From Novosphingobium sp. (lineage in GTDB: Bacteria; Pseudomonadota; Alphaproteobacteria; Sphingomonadales; Sphingomonadaceae): DNA of 64,000 nt. The notes under the pieces were generated by a model that saw only the letters and a program-made list of their open reading frames with translations, ran no database searches and was not told the origin of the DNA. The position numbers and the translations under genes were made by a program. Shown one piece after another: positions 27,700 to 36,095 of the stretch. Position 1 is the stretch's first letter; each line of letters begins with the position of its first letter. The DNA is taken from NCBI RefSeq assembly GCF_030696665.1, contig NZ_JAUYRV010000046.1:248001-312000 (forward strand), read 5' to 3'.

Positions 27700-28485
27700 T
27701 TATTGCGCCACCCAACCACCATCGACACTGTAGTTGGCCCCGGTGATATTGCGTGCTTCGTCGCGGCACAGGAACAGCGCCAGCGCCGCCAGTTCATCGG
27801 GCTGCACGAACTGCTTGCTGGGCTGACGTTCGAGCATCACTTCGTTGATCACCTGCTCACGCGTCATGCCCCGCGCCTTCATCGTATCGGGGATCTGGTT
27901 TTCCACCAGCGGCGTCCAGACATAGCCCGGGCTGATGCAGTTGGCGGTGACGCCCTGAGTCGCCAGCTCCAATGCCAGCGTCTTGGTCAGCCCCGCAATG
28001 CCGTGCTTGGCCGAAACATAGGCCGCCTTGAACGGCGATGCGGTGAGCGAGTGGGCAGACGCTGTGAACAGGATACGCCCCCAACCCTTTGCCTTCATGC
28101 CCGGAATGCACAGGCGGCAGGCGTCGAAGGCAGACGTCAGGTTCAACGCGATGATCGCGTCCCACTTTTCGACAGGAAATTCGTCCACCGGGGCAACATG
28201 CTGCATCCCGGCATTGTTGATCAGAATGTCGACCGCGCCAAATTCTGCCAGCGCCGTGGCCACCATCGCCTCGGTGCCTTCACGCTTGGTCAGGTCTCCA
28301 GCCGCAAAAATCGCGCGTCCTCCGCTGGTTGCAGCCAGTTCCTCGCACAGCTTGGCAATTTCGTCGGCATCGCCAAAGCCGTTGAGCACCACATGGGCAC
28401 CCTCCGCCGCCAAGGCCCGCGCATAGGCGAGGCCAATGCCCGATGTGGAGCCGGTTACAAGCGCGCACTTGCCCTTCAGGAACAT
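27700..28485 (-). CDS. bdhA: 3-hydroxybutyrate dehydrogenase
   Basis: A 261-residue SDR enzyme that interconverts 3-hydroxybutyrate and acetoacetate with NAD(H), used in polyhydroxybutyrate or ketone-body catabolism. The cofactor loop TGSTSGIG is at 11-18, NNAGMQHVAPV near 91, the catalytic serine in TASAHSLTASP near 143, YVSAKHG near 156, and the substrate-side GYVWTPLVENQIPD near 190. The MQHVAPV and VWTPLVE segments are specific to this group. No polyhydroxybutyrate genes are in the window. Confidence 0.92.
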   Translation of the reverse strand: MFLKGKCALVTGSTSGIGLAYARALAAEGAHVVLNGFGDADEIAKLCEELAATSGGRAIFAAGDLTKREGTEAMVATALAEFGAVDILINNAGMQHVAPVDEFPVEKWDAIIALNLTSAFDACRLCIPGMKAKGWGRILFTASAHSLTASPFKAAYVSAKHGIAGLTKTLALELATQGVTANCISPGYVWTPLVENQIPDTMKARGMTREQVINEVMLERQPSKQFVQPDELAALALFLCRDEARNITGANYSVDGGWVAQ

Positions 28486-28581
28486 TCGATTACTCCGGGA
28501 ATTCTGGACGGGTTGATTGCACTGGCATTGCGGGACACCTCCCGCTTGTCCAGTCGCAAGTGCAAAAAGAGGGGTAAGCCG

Positions 28582-29451
28582 ATGCGGCTCGACGATTTCG
28601 ACAATTCCATCAACGTCGAAGACCAGCGCGGTGGCGGCGGCAGCCGGTTCCCGATGGGCGGCGGCGGAAAGCTGGGCTGCGGATCAATCGTGATCGCGCT
28701 GATCGCAGCGGTGGTATTCGGAGTCGATCCGGCGCAGATGCTTGGCACGTTGCAACAGGTGCAGACGCAAGGCCCGGTCCAGCAGGAGCAGGCGGGCGGC
28801 ACGTCGCTGGCCGAAAGCTGCGCCGCCAACGAATTCAGCCGCGAAAGCTGCAACGCGCTGTCCTCGCTCAACAAGACGTGGGTGCCGCTGTTTGCCCAAG
28901 CCAACATTGCGTACCAACCGCCCAAGCTGGTGTTCTATGCGCAAAACGGCAATTCCGGCTGCGGCGCGGCGCAAAGCGCAATGGGTCCATTCTATTGCCC
29001 GGCTGACAACGGCATCTATATCGACACCGATTTCTTCACGCAGATGGACCAGCAGATGGGCGCTGGCGGCGATTTCGCGCGTGTCTATGTCATGGCGCAC
29101 GAATATGGCCACCACATCCAGAACGTGCTCGGCACCTCCACGCAGATGCGCCAGGCGCAGCAGCGCAGCCCTAGCCAGGCAAACCGGCTGTCGGTGGCGC
29201 TTGAGCTTCAGGCCGATTGCTATGCCGGGGTCTGGGCGGGCAAGAACCGGGACCGGATTGAAGCTGGAGACATCGAGGAAGGTATGCGTGCCGCCCACCA
29301 GATCGGCGATGACGCGCTGATGAAAGCCGCAGGACGCCGCCCGGTGGAGGAAGGCTTCACCCACGGCAGTTCCGCTCAGCGTATGGAATGGCTACGGCGC
29401 GGGCTTGAGACGGCAGACGAGGATCAGTGCGACACGTTCAAGGCGCTATAA
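28582..29451 (+). CDS. Neutral zinc metallopeptidase, YpfJ family
   Basis: A 289-residue membrane-anchored protein. The N-terminus MRLDDFDNSINVEDQRGGGG, glycine-rich linker and one membrane helix (GCGSIVIALIAAVVFGV, residues 32-50) are typical. The zincin motif HEYGHH is near residue 174, with the third ligand probably the glutamate in LELQADCYAGVWA near 215. Two more cysteine pairs (ESCAANEFSRESC; GCGA-FYC) suggest disulfides in the periplasm. The substrate is unknown. The ATG at 28582 has GAGGGG 8 bases upstream; the frame is open far upstream, overlapping bdhA, which is coincidence. Confidence 0.92.
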   Translation: MRLDDFDNSINVEDQRGGGGSRFPMGGGGKLGCGSIVIALIAAVVFGVDPAQMLGTLQQVQTQGPVQQEQAGGTSLAESCAANEFSRESCNALSSLNKTWVPLFAQANIAYQPPKLVFYAQNGNSGCGAAQSAMGPFYCPADNGIYIDTDFFTQMDQQMGAGGDFARVYVMAHEYGHHIQNVLGTSTQMRQAQQRSPSQANRLSVALELQADCYAGVWAGKNRDRIEAGDIEEGMRAAHQIGDDALMKAAGRRPVEEGFTHGSSAQRMEWLRRGLETADEDQCDTFKAL

Positions 29452-29537
29452 TCCCCGCACAGCAAGTTTGAGGAACGAACGGCCCAAGGAACAAAAAGGC
29501 AGAGCGTGGCGTTTCAGCGGCAAAGGGGATTTCCACA

Positions 29538-30200
29538 ATGCCAAGCACTGCCTTCCGGTTCGCACTCTTTCTGCCATGCATGTTCGCAATGGCCTATCCC
29601 GCAATGGCGCAAACCGCCGTATCGCAAGAAACTGTCACTGTCGGCGATGTCGCCACAAAACCGCTGAGCGACTTCAACCTCAAAAAGGACGAAGTGCCCG
29701 AGATACTCGTTTCGGCGCGCTCAAAGCCCTACGACCTCACGGGAATGAAGCGCTGCCCGGCCATCGGGGCCGCCATCGCCAATCTCGACGCGGTGCTGGG
29801 CGACGATATCGATGTGGCGCGTGATGATGGCAACGCCACGATCAACATGGGCAGCCTTGCCCAGTCTGTCGTCGGTTCGTTGATCCCGTTTGGCGGGGTG
29901 ATCCGTGAGATCAGCGGCGCAAACGCCCAGCAGCGCAAATGGCAGGAGGCGATCTACGCGGGTTCGGTCCGCCGCGCATTCCTCAAAGGCGTCGGCCAGC
30001 AGCGCGGCTGCGCATATCCGGCCCGCGCCGCCACGGCAAAGGACTCTGCCGCTGTCCACGCCGCCCGCGATGCCGCCGAAGCGCGCGAAAAGAACAGCAA
30101 GGAGGACAAGAAGGACGACAAGTCTGCCAAGGCTGGCAAGTCAGGCAAGAACCAGTCGGTCAGCTTTGAAAGCCGACCGGTAGTGCAGCGCACGCAGTAG
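29538..30200 (+). CDS. Exported protein of unknown function with charged tail
   Basis: A 220-residue protein. A clear signal peptide ends FAMAYPAMAQ, cleaved before TAVSQ. The mature part begins with a short TonB-box-like VTVGDVATKPLSDFNLKK segment, has a small hydrophobic stretch (SLAQSVVGSLIPFGGVI), two cysteines (KRCPAIG and RGCAYPA), and a strongly charged Lys/Asp/Glu tail (EAREKNSKEDKKDDKSAKAG). I do not recognise the family; similar small exported proteins occur in sphingomonads. AAGGGGA precedes the ATG by 9 bases. It ends 5 bases from the convergent next gene. Confidence 0.75.
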   Translation: MPSTAFRFALFLPCMFAMAYPAMAQTAVSQETVTVGDVATKPLSDFNLKKDEVPEILVSARSKPYDLTGMKRCPAIGAAIANLDAVLGDDIDVARDDGNATINMGSLAQSVVGSLIPFGGVIREISGANAQQRKWQEAIYAGSVRRAFLKGVGQQRGCAYPARAATAKDSAAVHAARDAAEAREKNSKEDKKDDKSAKAGKSGKNQSVSFESRPVVQRTQ

Positions 30201-30205
30201 ACGCG

Positions 30206-30802
30206 TCAGCTGCTGGCCTGCAATTTGGCGATTTCCGCATCGAGTTCCTGAAGGACTTCGGTGCGAATTTCGTCCGATAGCGCGCGGTTGCCCGCAATCG
30301 CTGCGCGTGCAGACCTGATGCCGCTGATCGCCTTGGCCATCGCATGGCGTTCAATCTGCTGTTCATCGATCACCGTCTTTGCGCCAGTACTGCCATCCTT
30401 GATCACGACAACACGGTGACCGGCGTGGTGCGAGCCATGTGCTGGCACCGGCGGAAGATCGGCCTCTGCCTTGGCAATGCGGCGCTCGAATTCCTCATCG
30501 GACAGCGGCCTGTCCGTCTTGAACACAAACGTCTTGCCGTCGCGCGTGGCAGTGCGGACGTGCGCTGCGCCACGCTCCCCACCCTCACGCTCAATCACGA
30601 CAACCCGCGCGCCCGGCTCACCGATCTGCGGAGGAGCAGGCGGCGCTGGCGGTGCTGGCGGCGCTGGCGGTGACGCCGCAGAAGGGGGCGCTGGAGGCGC
30701 AGGCGGTGCCTCAGGCAAAGCTTGCGCCACAGCTCCGGCAGAAACCAGCAGGCCCGCACCCATCAGCACACCCAGCTTCACATTGCGCTTTTCGAACATC
30801 AT
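30206..30802 (-). CDS. Exported proline-rich protein of unknown function
   Basis: A 198-residue protein from the ATG at 30802, with GGGGAGG 6 bases upstream. After a signal peptide (VKLGVLMGAGLLVSAGAVAQ, cleaved before ALPEA) comes a low-complexity PPAPPAPP tract of about 35 residues, then a soluble domain with RTATRDGKTFVFKTDRPLSD, EEFERRIAKAEADLPP, and a helical C-terminus (EIRTEVLQELDAEIAKLQ). I do not recognise the domain. The proline tract may span the periplasm or cell wall. It follows sdhA with a terminator between, so partial read-through from the sdh operon is possible. Confidence 0.75.
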   Translation of the reverse strand: MMFEKRNVKLGVLMGAGLLVSAGAVAQALPEAPPAPPAPPSAASPPAPPAPPAPPAPPQIGEPGARVVVIEREGGERGAAHVRTATRDGKTFVFKTDRPLSDEEFERRIAKAEADLPPVPAHGSHHAGHRVVVIKDGSTGAKTVIDEQQIERHAMAKAISGIRSARAAIAGNRALSDEIRTEVLQELDAEIAKLQASS

Positions 30803-30837
30803 CGCGTGCCTCCCCGGCAGGCCGGTAATCCCGGCAC

Positions 30838-30875
30838 AAAAAGAATGGCGCCGGAGTATCAAACCCCGGCGCCAT
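30838..30875 (-). terminator. Rho-independent terminator of the sdh operon
   Basis: On the minus strand a perfect 10-bp stem, ATGGCGCCGG (30875-30866) with CCGGCGCCAT (30854-30845), is followed by TCTTTTT. It is 50 bases after the sdhA stop. Confidence 0.85.
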
Positions 30876-30924
30876 CTCATGCCTTGTTCGACCAACCGCT
30901 GGCCCTGCTGGACCAGCGTCGGGA

Positions 30925-32739
30925 TCAGTAAACGCGCTTCTTTGGCTTGATGTATTCGACATCGTCGGTCAGCGTGAATTCGTGGACCGGGCGGTAATCG
31001 ATCTTGATTTCGCCGCCCTTGCCGCCCCAGCCGTTGAACCATGCTGCGGTGTGCTTCATCCATTCAGCATCGTTGCGATCAGGGAAATCTTCGTGCGCAT
31101 GTGCGCCGCGGCTTTCCTTGCGGTTGTGTGCCGAATGCATCGTCACCGCTGCCTGACTGATCAGGTTGTCGAGTTCCAGCGTTTCAACCAGATCCGAATT
31201 CCAGATCAGCGAACGGTCGGACACGTTGATGTCCTGCATGCGCTCATAAGTCGCCGCCAGCTTGACCTTGCCTTCGGCCATCAGTTCGTCGGTACGGAAC
31301 ACCGCGGCATGGGCTGACATCGTGCGCTGCATTTCGATACGCACTTCTGCGGTGGGCGAGCCGCCATTGGCGTGGCGGAAGTGGTCAAGGCGGCCAAGCG
31401 ACATATCCGCGCTGTCCTTGGGCAGCGCGTTGTGTGACGTGCCCGGCTTGATCAGTTCCTTGAGACGCAGGCCGGTGGCGCGGCCGAATACGACAAGGTC
31501 GATCAGCGAGTTTGAGCCAAGGCGGTTTGCGCCGTGGACCGAAACGCACGCCGCTTCACCAACCGCGAACAGGCCCGGAATGATCGTTTCAGGATTGCCG
31601 TCCGCGCCAATGGTCACGACTTCGCCGTGATAATTGCAGGGGATGCCGCCCATGTTGTAGTGGACGGTCGGCACAACCGGCAACGGCTGGCGGGTCAGGT
31701 CAACACCGGCAAAGATCTTGCCGCTTTCGGTGATGCCCGGCAGGCGTTCCGCCAGCACCTTCTGGTCGATATGATCGAGGTGAAGGAAGATGTGGTCCTT
31801 GTGCGGCCCCACGCCCCGGCCTTCGCGGATTTCCAGCGCCATCGAGCGTGAAACCACGTCACGCGATGCCAGATCCTTGGCCGACGGAGCGTAGCGCTCC
31901 ATAAAGCGCTCACCTTCGGAGTTGGTCAGGTAACCACCCTCACCACGCGCGCCTTCGGTGATCAGCACACCCGCGCCGTAGATGCCGGTCGGGTGGAACT
32001 GCACGAATTCCATGTCCTGCAACGGCAGGCCAGCGCGCAGTACCATGCCGCCGCCGTCACCCGTGCAAGTGTGGGCCGAGGTCGCGGTGAAGTATGAACG
32101 GCCATAGCCGCCGGTTGCCAGCACCACGGCATGGCTGCGGAAACGGTGGATCGAACCATCGTCCATGCACAGCGCGATCACGCCACGGCACTGGCCGTTT
32201 TCCATGATCAGATCGATGGCGAAGTATTCGATGAAGAAGTCTGCGTCGTACTTCAGGCTCTGCTGATAGAGCGCATGAAGCATGGCGTGGCCGGTGCGGT
32301 CAGCAGCCGCGCAAGTGCGCTGAACCGGCGGGCCTTCGCCCATGTTCTGCATGTGCCCGCCGAAGGGACGCTGGTAGATCGTGCCTTCGGGGTTGCGGCT
32401 GAACGGCACGCCGGCGTGCTCAAGCTCATAAACCGCAGCCGGGGCTTCGCGCACCATGTATTCGATGGCGTCCTGATCGCCCAGCCAGTCAGACCCCTTG
32501 ACGGTGTCGTACATGTGCCACGTCCAGTGGTCGGGCGAATTGTTGCCAAGGCTGGCAGCGATGCCGCCCTGTGCCGCCACGGTGTGCGAGCGCGTCGGGA
32601 AGACCTTGGTGATGCAGGCGGTGCGCAGGCCGGCTTGGGCCGAACCCATTGTGGCGCGCAGGCCCGAACCACCCGCGCCGACGACGACGGTGTCGTAGGT
32701 GTGGTCGATGATCTTGTAGGCTGGCTGAGTCGAAGTCAT
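30925..32739 (-). CDS. sdhA: Succinate dehydrogenase flavoprotein subunit SdhA
   Basis: The 604-residue catalytic subunit of respiratory complex II, which oxidises succinate to fumarate. The FAD-binding [11 protein letters not shown] is at 20-30, the histidine for covalent FAD attachment in [16 protein letters not shown] near 51, the substrate-binding THR-like [13 protein letters not shown] and HPTGIYGAG segments near 130 and 247, and the active-site arginine region in [12 protein letters not shown] near 365 and [10 protein letters not shown] near 405. The C-terminus KPKKRVY is usual in alphaproteobacteria. The gene follows sdhD by three bases. sdhB is not next to it. Confidence 0.97.
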   Translation of the reverse strand: MTSTQPAYKIIDHTYDTVVVGAGGSGLRATMGSAQAGLRTACITKVFPTRSHTVAAQGGIAASLGNNSPDHWTWHMYDTVKGSDWLGDQDAIEYMVREAPAAVYELEHAGVPFSRNPEGTIYQRPFGGHMQNMGEGPPVQRTCAAADRTGHAMLHALYQQSLKYDADFFIEYFAIDLIMENGQCRGVIALCMDDGSIHRFRSHAVVLATGGYGRSYFTATSAHTCTGDGGGMVLRAGLPLQDMEFVQFHPTGIYGAGVLITEGARGEGGYLTNSEGERFMERYAPSAKDLASRDVVSRSMALEIREGRGVGPHKDHIFLHLDHIDQKVLAERLPGITESGKIFAGVDLTRQPLPVVPTVHYNMGGIPCNYHGEVVTIGADGNPETIIPGLFAVGEAACVSVHGANRLGSNSLIDLVVFGRATGLRLKELIKPGTSHNALPKDSADMSLGRLDHFRHANGGSPTAEVRIEMQRTMSAHAAVFRTDELMAEGKVKLAATYERMQDINVSDRSLIWNSDLVETLELDNLISQAAVTMHSAHNRKESRGAHAHEDFPDRNDAEWMKHTAAWFNGWGGKGGEIKIDYRPVHEFTLTDDVEYIKPKKRVY

Positions 32740-32742
32740 GTC

Positions 32743-33126
32743 TTACGCGCCCCCGAGCGCAATGCGCAGAACCGAAAGGATGCCGAAAGCGGCTGCCGCG
32801 AAGGGCACGATATTGACCAGCAGCCATGCTGCGATCTTGCCGCCCTCTTCGTGGACATAATCCTCAAGCATGACCTGCACGCCCATACGGGCATGGGTGA
32901 AGGTGTTGATCATGATCAGGATCATCGCAATCGATGGCAGTGGCCGTGCCACCCAGCCGCGCACCGTGGCGTAGCTATAGTCCGGCAGCAGCGCGAGGCT
33001 GGCGATCAGGAATGTGATCAGGACGAGGTTGCCCACGGCCGTCAGCCGCGAAGTGAGCCAGTGGTGCGTGCCGTGGTGGCTGGAACCCAGCCCGCGCACG
33101 CGACCGATGGAGGTGCCGTTACCCAT
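32743..33126 (-). CDS. sdhD: Succinate dehydrogenase membrane anchor subunit SdhD
   Basis: A 127-residue membrane anchor with three helices (about 28-46, 60-78, 98-120). The conserved HARMGVQVMLEDYVHEE segment near residues 77-93 includes the quinone-site aspartate-tyrosine pair. The N-terminal SHHGTHHWLTSRLTAVGN is typical of alphaproteobacterial SdhD. With SdhC it forms the quinone-binding membrane part of complex II. Confidence 0.93.
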   Translation of the reverse strand: MGNGTSIGRVRGLGSSHHGTHHWLTSRLTAVGNLVLITFLIASLALLPDYSYATVRGWVARPLPSIAMILIMINTFTHARMGVQVMLEDYVHEEGGKIAAWLLVNIVPFAAAAFGILSVLRIALGGA

Positions 33127-33165
33127 GTGGAGTAGCCTTCCTTGCTATGCGATCCGTGCCGGCGC

Positions 33166-33591
33166 TCAGCGCAGCAGCACGAAAGCCCAGAATGCGATGG
33201 TGAGGAGGATCGAGATAACGATCGTCAGGCTCGACCAGCGGGCGTTGGTGTTCAGCTCGTAACCTGCACCGATATCGAGGATCAGGTGGCGGATGCCCGA
33301 TGCGGCGTGCTGAAAGAAGGCCCATGTCAGCCCCACAAGCACGATCTTGCCAAGCACCGAAGTCACCGTCTGCAAGCCGCCGCCAGTGCCGAGCCACACC
33401 CAGTCGAGGAACGTCTGATAAGCCTCTGGCCCGCTGGCCAAAGCGCCGATCCACCACAGCAGAAGACCAAGCCCGCCGAACGCCAGCCCGTTGCCGGTGA
33501 TGCGGTGCAGGATCGAAACCAGCATGGCCGGGCCCCAGCGCCAAATCTGGAGATGCGGAGAAATCGGCCGTGCCTTGCGCGTTTGCGCCAT
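33166..33591 (-). CDS. sdhC: Succinate dehydrogenase cytochrome b556 subunit SdhC
   Basis: A 141-residue membrane anchor with three helices. The SILHRITGNGLA motif near residue 27 (quinone site serine and arginine) and the heme-ligand histidine in FQHAASGIRHLILD near residue 93 are both present. It is the first gene of sdhC-sdhD-sdhA. GAGGGGG stands about 9 bases before the ATG. It is divergent from the metallo-beta-lactamase gene. Confidence 0.95.
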   Translation of the reverse strand: MAQTRKARPISPHLQIWRWGPAMLVSILHRITGNGLAFGGLGLLLWWIGALASGPEAYQTFLDWVWLGTGGGLQTVTSVLGKIVLVGLTWAFFQHAASGIRHLILDIGAGYELNTNARWSSLTIVISILLTIAFWAFVLLR

Positions 33592-33633
33592 GAATATACC
33601 CCCTCGACTAGGTATTGGTATCAGGTACTGGGA

Positions 33634-33649
33634 TCGCGGACGTCCGCGA
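33634..33649. promoter_or_regulatory. Perfect 16-bp palindrome upstream of sdhC
   Basis: TCGCGGACGTCCGCGA is self-complementary over its full length, in the 168-base gap between the divergent sdhC and beta-lactamase genes, about 43 bases before the sdhC ATG. Three GGTA repeats lie between it and sdhC (33611-33627). It may bind a dimeric regulator, but the identity is unknown. Confidence 0.45.
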
Positions 33650-33759
33650 CAGGATTGCGAGTCCTATTAGTCGAAAAGCCCCGGCGCGCAAGCGTATGCG
33701 GGATGTAAAAAAGGACAGCCTGTTGCGCTGCGGTGAAGCGGTGCCTAGACGAGCAGGCC

Positions 33760-34617
33760 ATGAGCATCACACTCGCCTTTCTCGCCGCCGCAACCGCCTC
33801 CCCGGCACCCGCTGATCCGGGCGCTGCACGCGAAATCATCCGCCAGTGCGAGGGCAAGGATGGCTTTTCCGATCCCGCCCCCCCCGCGCGGATTTTCGGC
33901 AACGTCTGGTATGTCGGCACCTGCACCGTCACGGTACTGCTGATCACGGGGCCGGATGGGCACATTCTGGTCGATGCCGGAATGGAAGATGCGGTGCCGC
34001 AAGTTCTCAAGAACATCGCGAAGCTTGGCTTTGATCCGCAGGACATAGGCTTGATCGTCTCGAGCCACGAACATTTCGACCACATCGGTGGCTTGGCAGC
34101 ACTTCAAAAAACGACAGGCGCGCGCTTTGTCGCCACGGCAGATGCAGCCAAGGTGATCCGCAGCGGAAAGGTCAGCCCTGCCGATCCTCAGGCGCAGGAA
34201 ATCCACGGATCGCGGAAGGCTCGCGTTGATCGCGTGATACGCACTGGCGATGTCGTCAGCATCGGCCCGCTCAAACTTACGGCGTTTGCCACACCCGGCC
34301 ACACCGAGGGTTCAACGAGCTGGCACTGGAAATCGTGCGAGGGCACCGATTGCCGCACCGTCACTTATGTCGACAGCGTGACGGCCTTTCCGCTCGGCAC
34401 CTATCGTTTTGCCGATCATCCTGATCGCGTTGCCATGTTCCGCCAGACCTTCGCGCAAGTCGAAGCGCTCGAATGCGGCATCCTCCTTACCCCCCACCCC
34501 TCTGCCAGCGCCATGTTCGAACGGATGAGCGGGGCAAGGCCGTTGGAAGACCCCGAAGCCTGCAAGACGCTTGCCGCCGGAGCGCGTGATCGGCTTGAAA
34601 AGGCACTGACCCAATGA
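33760..34617 (+). CDS. Subclass B3 metallo-beta-lactamase
   Basis: A 285-residue zinc hydrolase. All six metal-site residues of subclass B3 are visible: His103, His105, Asp107 and His108 in SSHEHFDHIGG, His181 in TPGHTEGSTSW, and His246 in LLTPHPSAS. The B3-typical STSWHWKSCEG and YVDSVTAF segments are present. A short N-terminal hydrophobic stretch (MSITLAFLAAATASPAPA) probably directs export, though it lacks the usual basic start; an earlier in-frame start (33733) would add MKRCLDEQA. By family the activity would include penicillins, cephalosporins and carbapenems, but some B3-like proteins are weak or act on other substrates. The stop overlaps prmA (ATGA). Confidence 0.88.
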   Translation: MSITLAFLAAATASPAPADPGAAREIIRQCEGKDGFSDPAPPARIFGNVWYVGTCTVTVLLITGPDGHILVDAGMEDAVPQVLKNIAKLGFDPQDIGLIVSSHEHFDHIGGLAALQKTTGARFVATADAAKVIRSGKVSPADPQAQEIHGSRKARVDRVIRTGDVVSIGPLKLTAFATPGHTEGSTSWHWKSCEGTDCRTVTYVDSVTAFPLGTYRFADHPDRVAMFRQTFAQVEALECGILLTPHPSASAMFERMSGARPLEDPEACKTLAAGARDRLEKALTQ

Positions 34618-35570
34618 GTTGGAAAGTTACCGCTTTCGCCCCACGCGATGTCGTGCAGGCCGCGCTCGTCGCACATGAGGACGCGTGGGACTGGGATCAT
34701 GACATCGTGATCGCCGGTAGCGAGATCGCCGAAGACAAGCCCGACGATTGGCAGCTTGAAGCATGGATGGCACGAAAGCCGACCAAGGCCGACCAGAACG
34801 CCATTGCCGACCTGTTCGAAGGCACGCCGCCCCAGTTGCAGGTAGAGGAACTGCCCGAAGAAGACTGGGTGACGCTCAGCCAGCAGGGCGTAGAGCCGAT
34901 CCGCGAGGGTGTGTTTTACGTCCACACCCCAGAGTATCCACCGCTAGCGCAGCCGGGTGTGCGCGATTTCGTGATCCCGGCCAGCCAGGCTTTTGGCACA
35001 GGCCAGCACGCGACCACTGCCGGGTGCCTTGCCATGTTGAGCCACATGAAGCGACAGGGCGTGACCGTGCGCAATCTGGCCGATATCGGCACCGGCACTG
35101 GACTGCTGGGCTTTGCGGGCTTGCATCTGTGGCCCGGCTCCCGCGCCATCGCCAGCGACATCGACGCGGTCTGCGCGCCGGTTGTGGCAGAGAACGCCGC
35201 AAATAACGGCATCGCACTGGGTGACGGCGCGGGCCGCATGGCGATGGTCATAGCGCCGGGCATGGACCATGCCTTGCTGCATGCCGCCGCGCCCTATGAT
35301 CTGCTCATCGCAAACATTCTCGCCGGGCCGCTGGTGGAACTGGCCCCGGATTTCGCCCGCGCTGTGGTGCCGGGCGGCTCGGTGCTGCTGGCGGGGTTGC
35401 TGGAGACGCAGGAAGCTGCGGTGCGCGCCGCCTATCGCAAGGCGGGCCTCAGGCTGGCAGCGCGAATGGTGCGCGGCGACTGGTCGATCCTGTGGCTGCG
35501 CCGCCGCGCTGGCGGGAGCATCCGTTTGAGTCGTATGGGCGGACTGACAGACGGGGCGAAGTGGCAGTAA
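34614..35570 (+). CDS. prmA: Ribosomal protein L11 methyltransferase PrmA
   Basis: A 318-residue enzyme that methylates ribosomal protein L11. The substrate-binding N-terminal domain (1 to about 110) carries EEDWVTLSQQG, and the catalytic part has FGTGQHATTAGCL near 129-141, the SAM motif LADIGTGTGLLGFAG near 157-171, and LLIANILAGPLVELAP near 230, which is the (D/N)xLANIL active-site type. The ATG overlaps the beta-lactamase stop, so the two genes are translationally coupled, an odd pairing with no known functional link. Confidence 0.93.
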   Translation: MSWKVTAFAPRDVVQAALVAHEDAWDWDHDIVIAGSEIAEDKPDDWQLEAWMARKPTKADQNAIADLFEGTPPQLQVEELPEEDWVTLSQQGVEPIREGVFYVHTPEYPPLAQPGVRDFVIPASQAFGTGQHATTAGCLAMLSHMKRQGVTVRNLADIGTGTGLLGFAGLHLWPGSRAIASDIDAVCAPVVAENAANNGIALGDGAGRMAMVIAPGMDHALLHAAAPYDLLIANILAGPLVELAPDFARAVVPGGSVLLAGLLETQEAAVRAAYRKAGLRLAARMVRGDWSILWLRRRAGGSIRLSRMGGLTDGAKWQ

Positions 35571-35575
35571 TTCGT

Positions 35576-36079
35576 TCAGGGGTGCGATTGCGCAATCAGT
35601 GTGTCGCGCAACAGCAGCAAGGCCCCCTGTGTAAACATCTGCATGTTTTCAAGACGGTCATTGCTCTCGGTCACGACCAGTGTCGACGCCTCGAAGCCCT
35701 CCGGGCCGACCACACCAATAGCGCTGGTGCCTGAGGCCACGCCAAGTGGATGCGCGCTACCGCCCGAAGCACCCGTTTCGGCAATGCCCCAATCCGCGCC
35801 ATAGCGTTCGCGAATTAGGCGGGCCTGCGCCAGCGCATAGCCCTCGGTCGCCGAGGTGAAGCCGCGCAGCGAGCCGGGTTCGTGGCCGAGGACAATGCGC
35901 CTTCCTTTGAGCGTGTAGATCACCCCGCCGCCCAGATAGAAGGCCGACGCTCCGGGTATGGCAAGCAGGCTGGCCGAAATCAGGCCACCCGTGGAACCGT
36001 CAACCACGGCGATAGTCTGCTTGCGCGCTTTCAGCAGCGTGCCTGCTTCGGCGGCGATTGCAGCAAGGGCGTCAAGCAT
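35576..36079 (-). CDS. CinA C-terminal-domain protein (nicotinamide-nucleotide amidase-like)
   Basis: About 167 residues, equal to the stand-alone CinA_C domain (PncC), which converts nicotinamide mononucleotide to nicotinate mononucleotide. The catalytic serine/lysine region IAVVDGSTGGLISASLLAIPGASA near residues 20-43 departs slightly from the usual 'AES-TGGL' spelling (VDGSTGG), and YGADWGIAETGASGG near 110 is conserved. The departure from AES leaves the enzyme activity uncertain. The ATG at 36079 has GGGAGA 5 bases upstream. It ends 5 bases from the prmA stop, convergently. Confidence 0.82.
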   Translation of the reverse strand: MLDALAAIAAEAGTLLKARKQTIAVVDGSTGGLISASLLAIPGASAFYLGGGVIYTLKGRRIVLGHEPGSLRGFTSATEGYALAQARLIRERYGADWGIAETGASGGSAHPLGVASGTSAIGVVGPEGFEASTLVVTESNDRLENMQMFTQGALLLLRDTLIAQSHP

Positions 36080-36095
36080 CACGTTCTCCCGTCGC

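Noticed and set aside
27703..28581. N-terminal extension of the zinc metallopeptidase frame over bdhA
   Set aside because: The family start MRLDDFDNS is at 28582 with a good ribosome binding site; the extension is antisense to bdhA.
30600..30720. CRISPR-like repeats in the GGCGGTGCTGGC stretch
   Set aside because: These are codon-level repeats of the PPAPPAPP tract in the exported proline-rich protein; there are no spacers.
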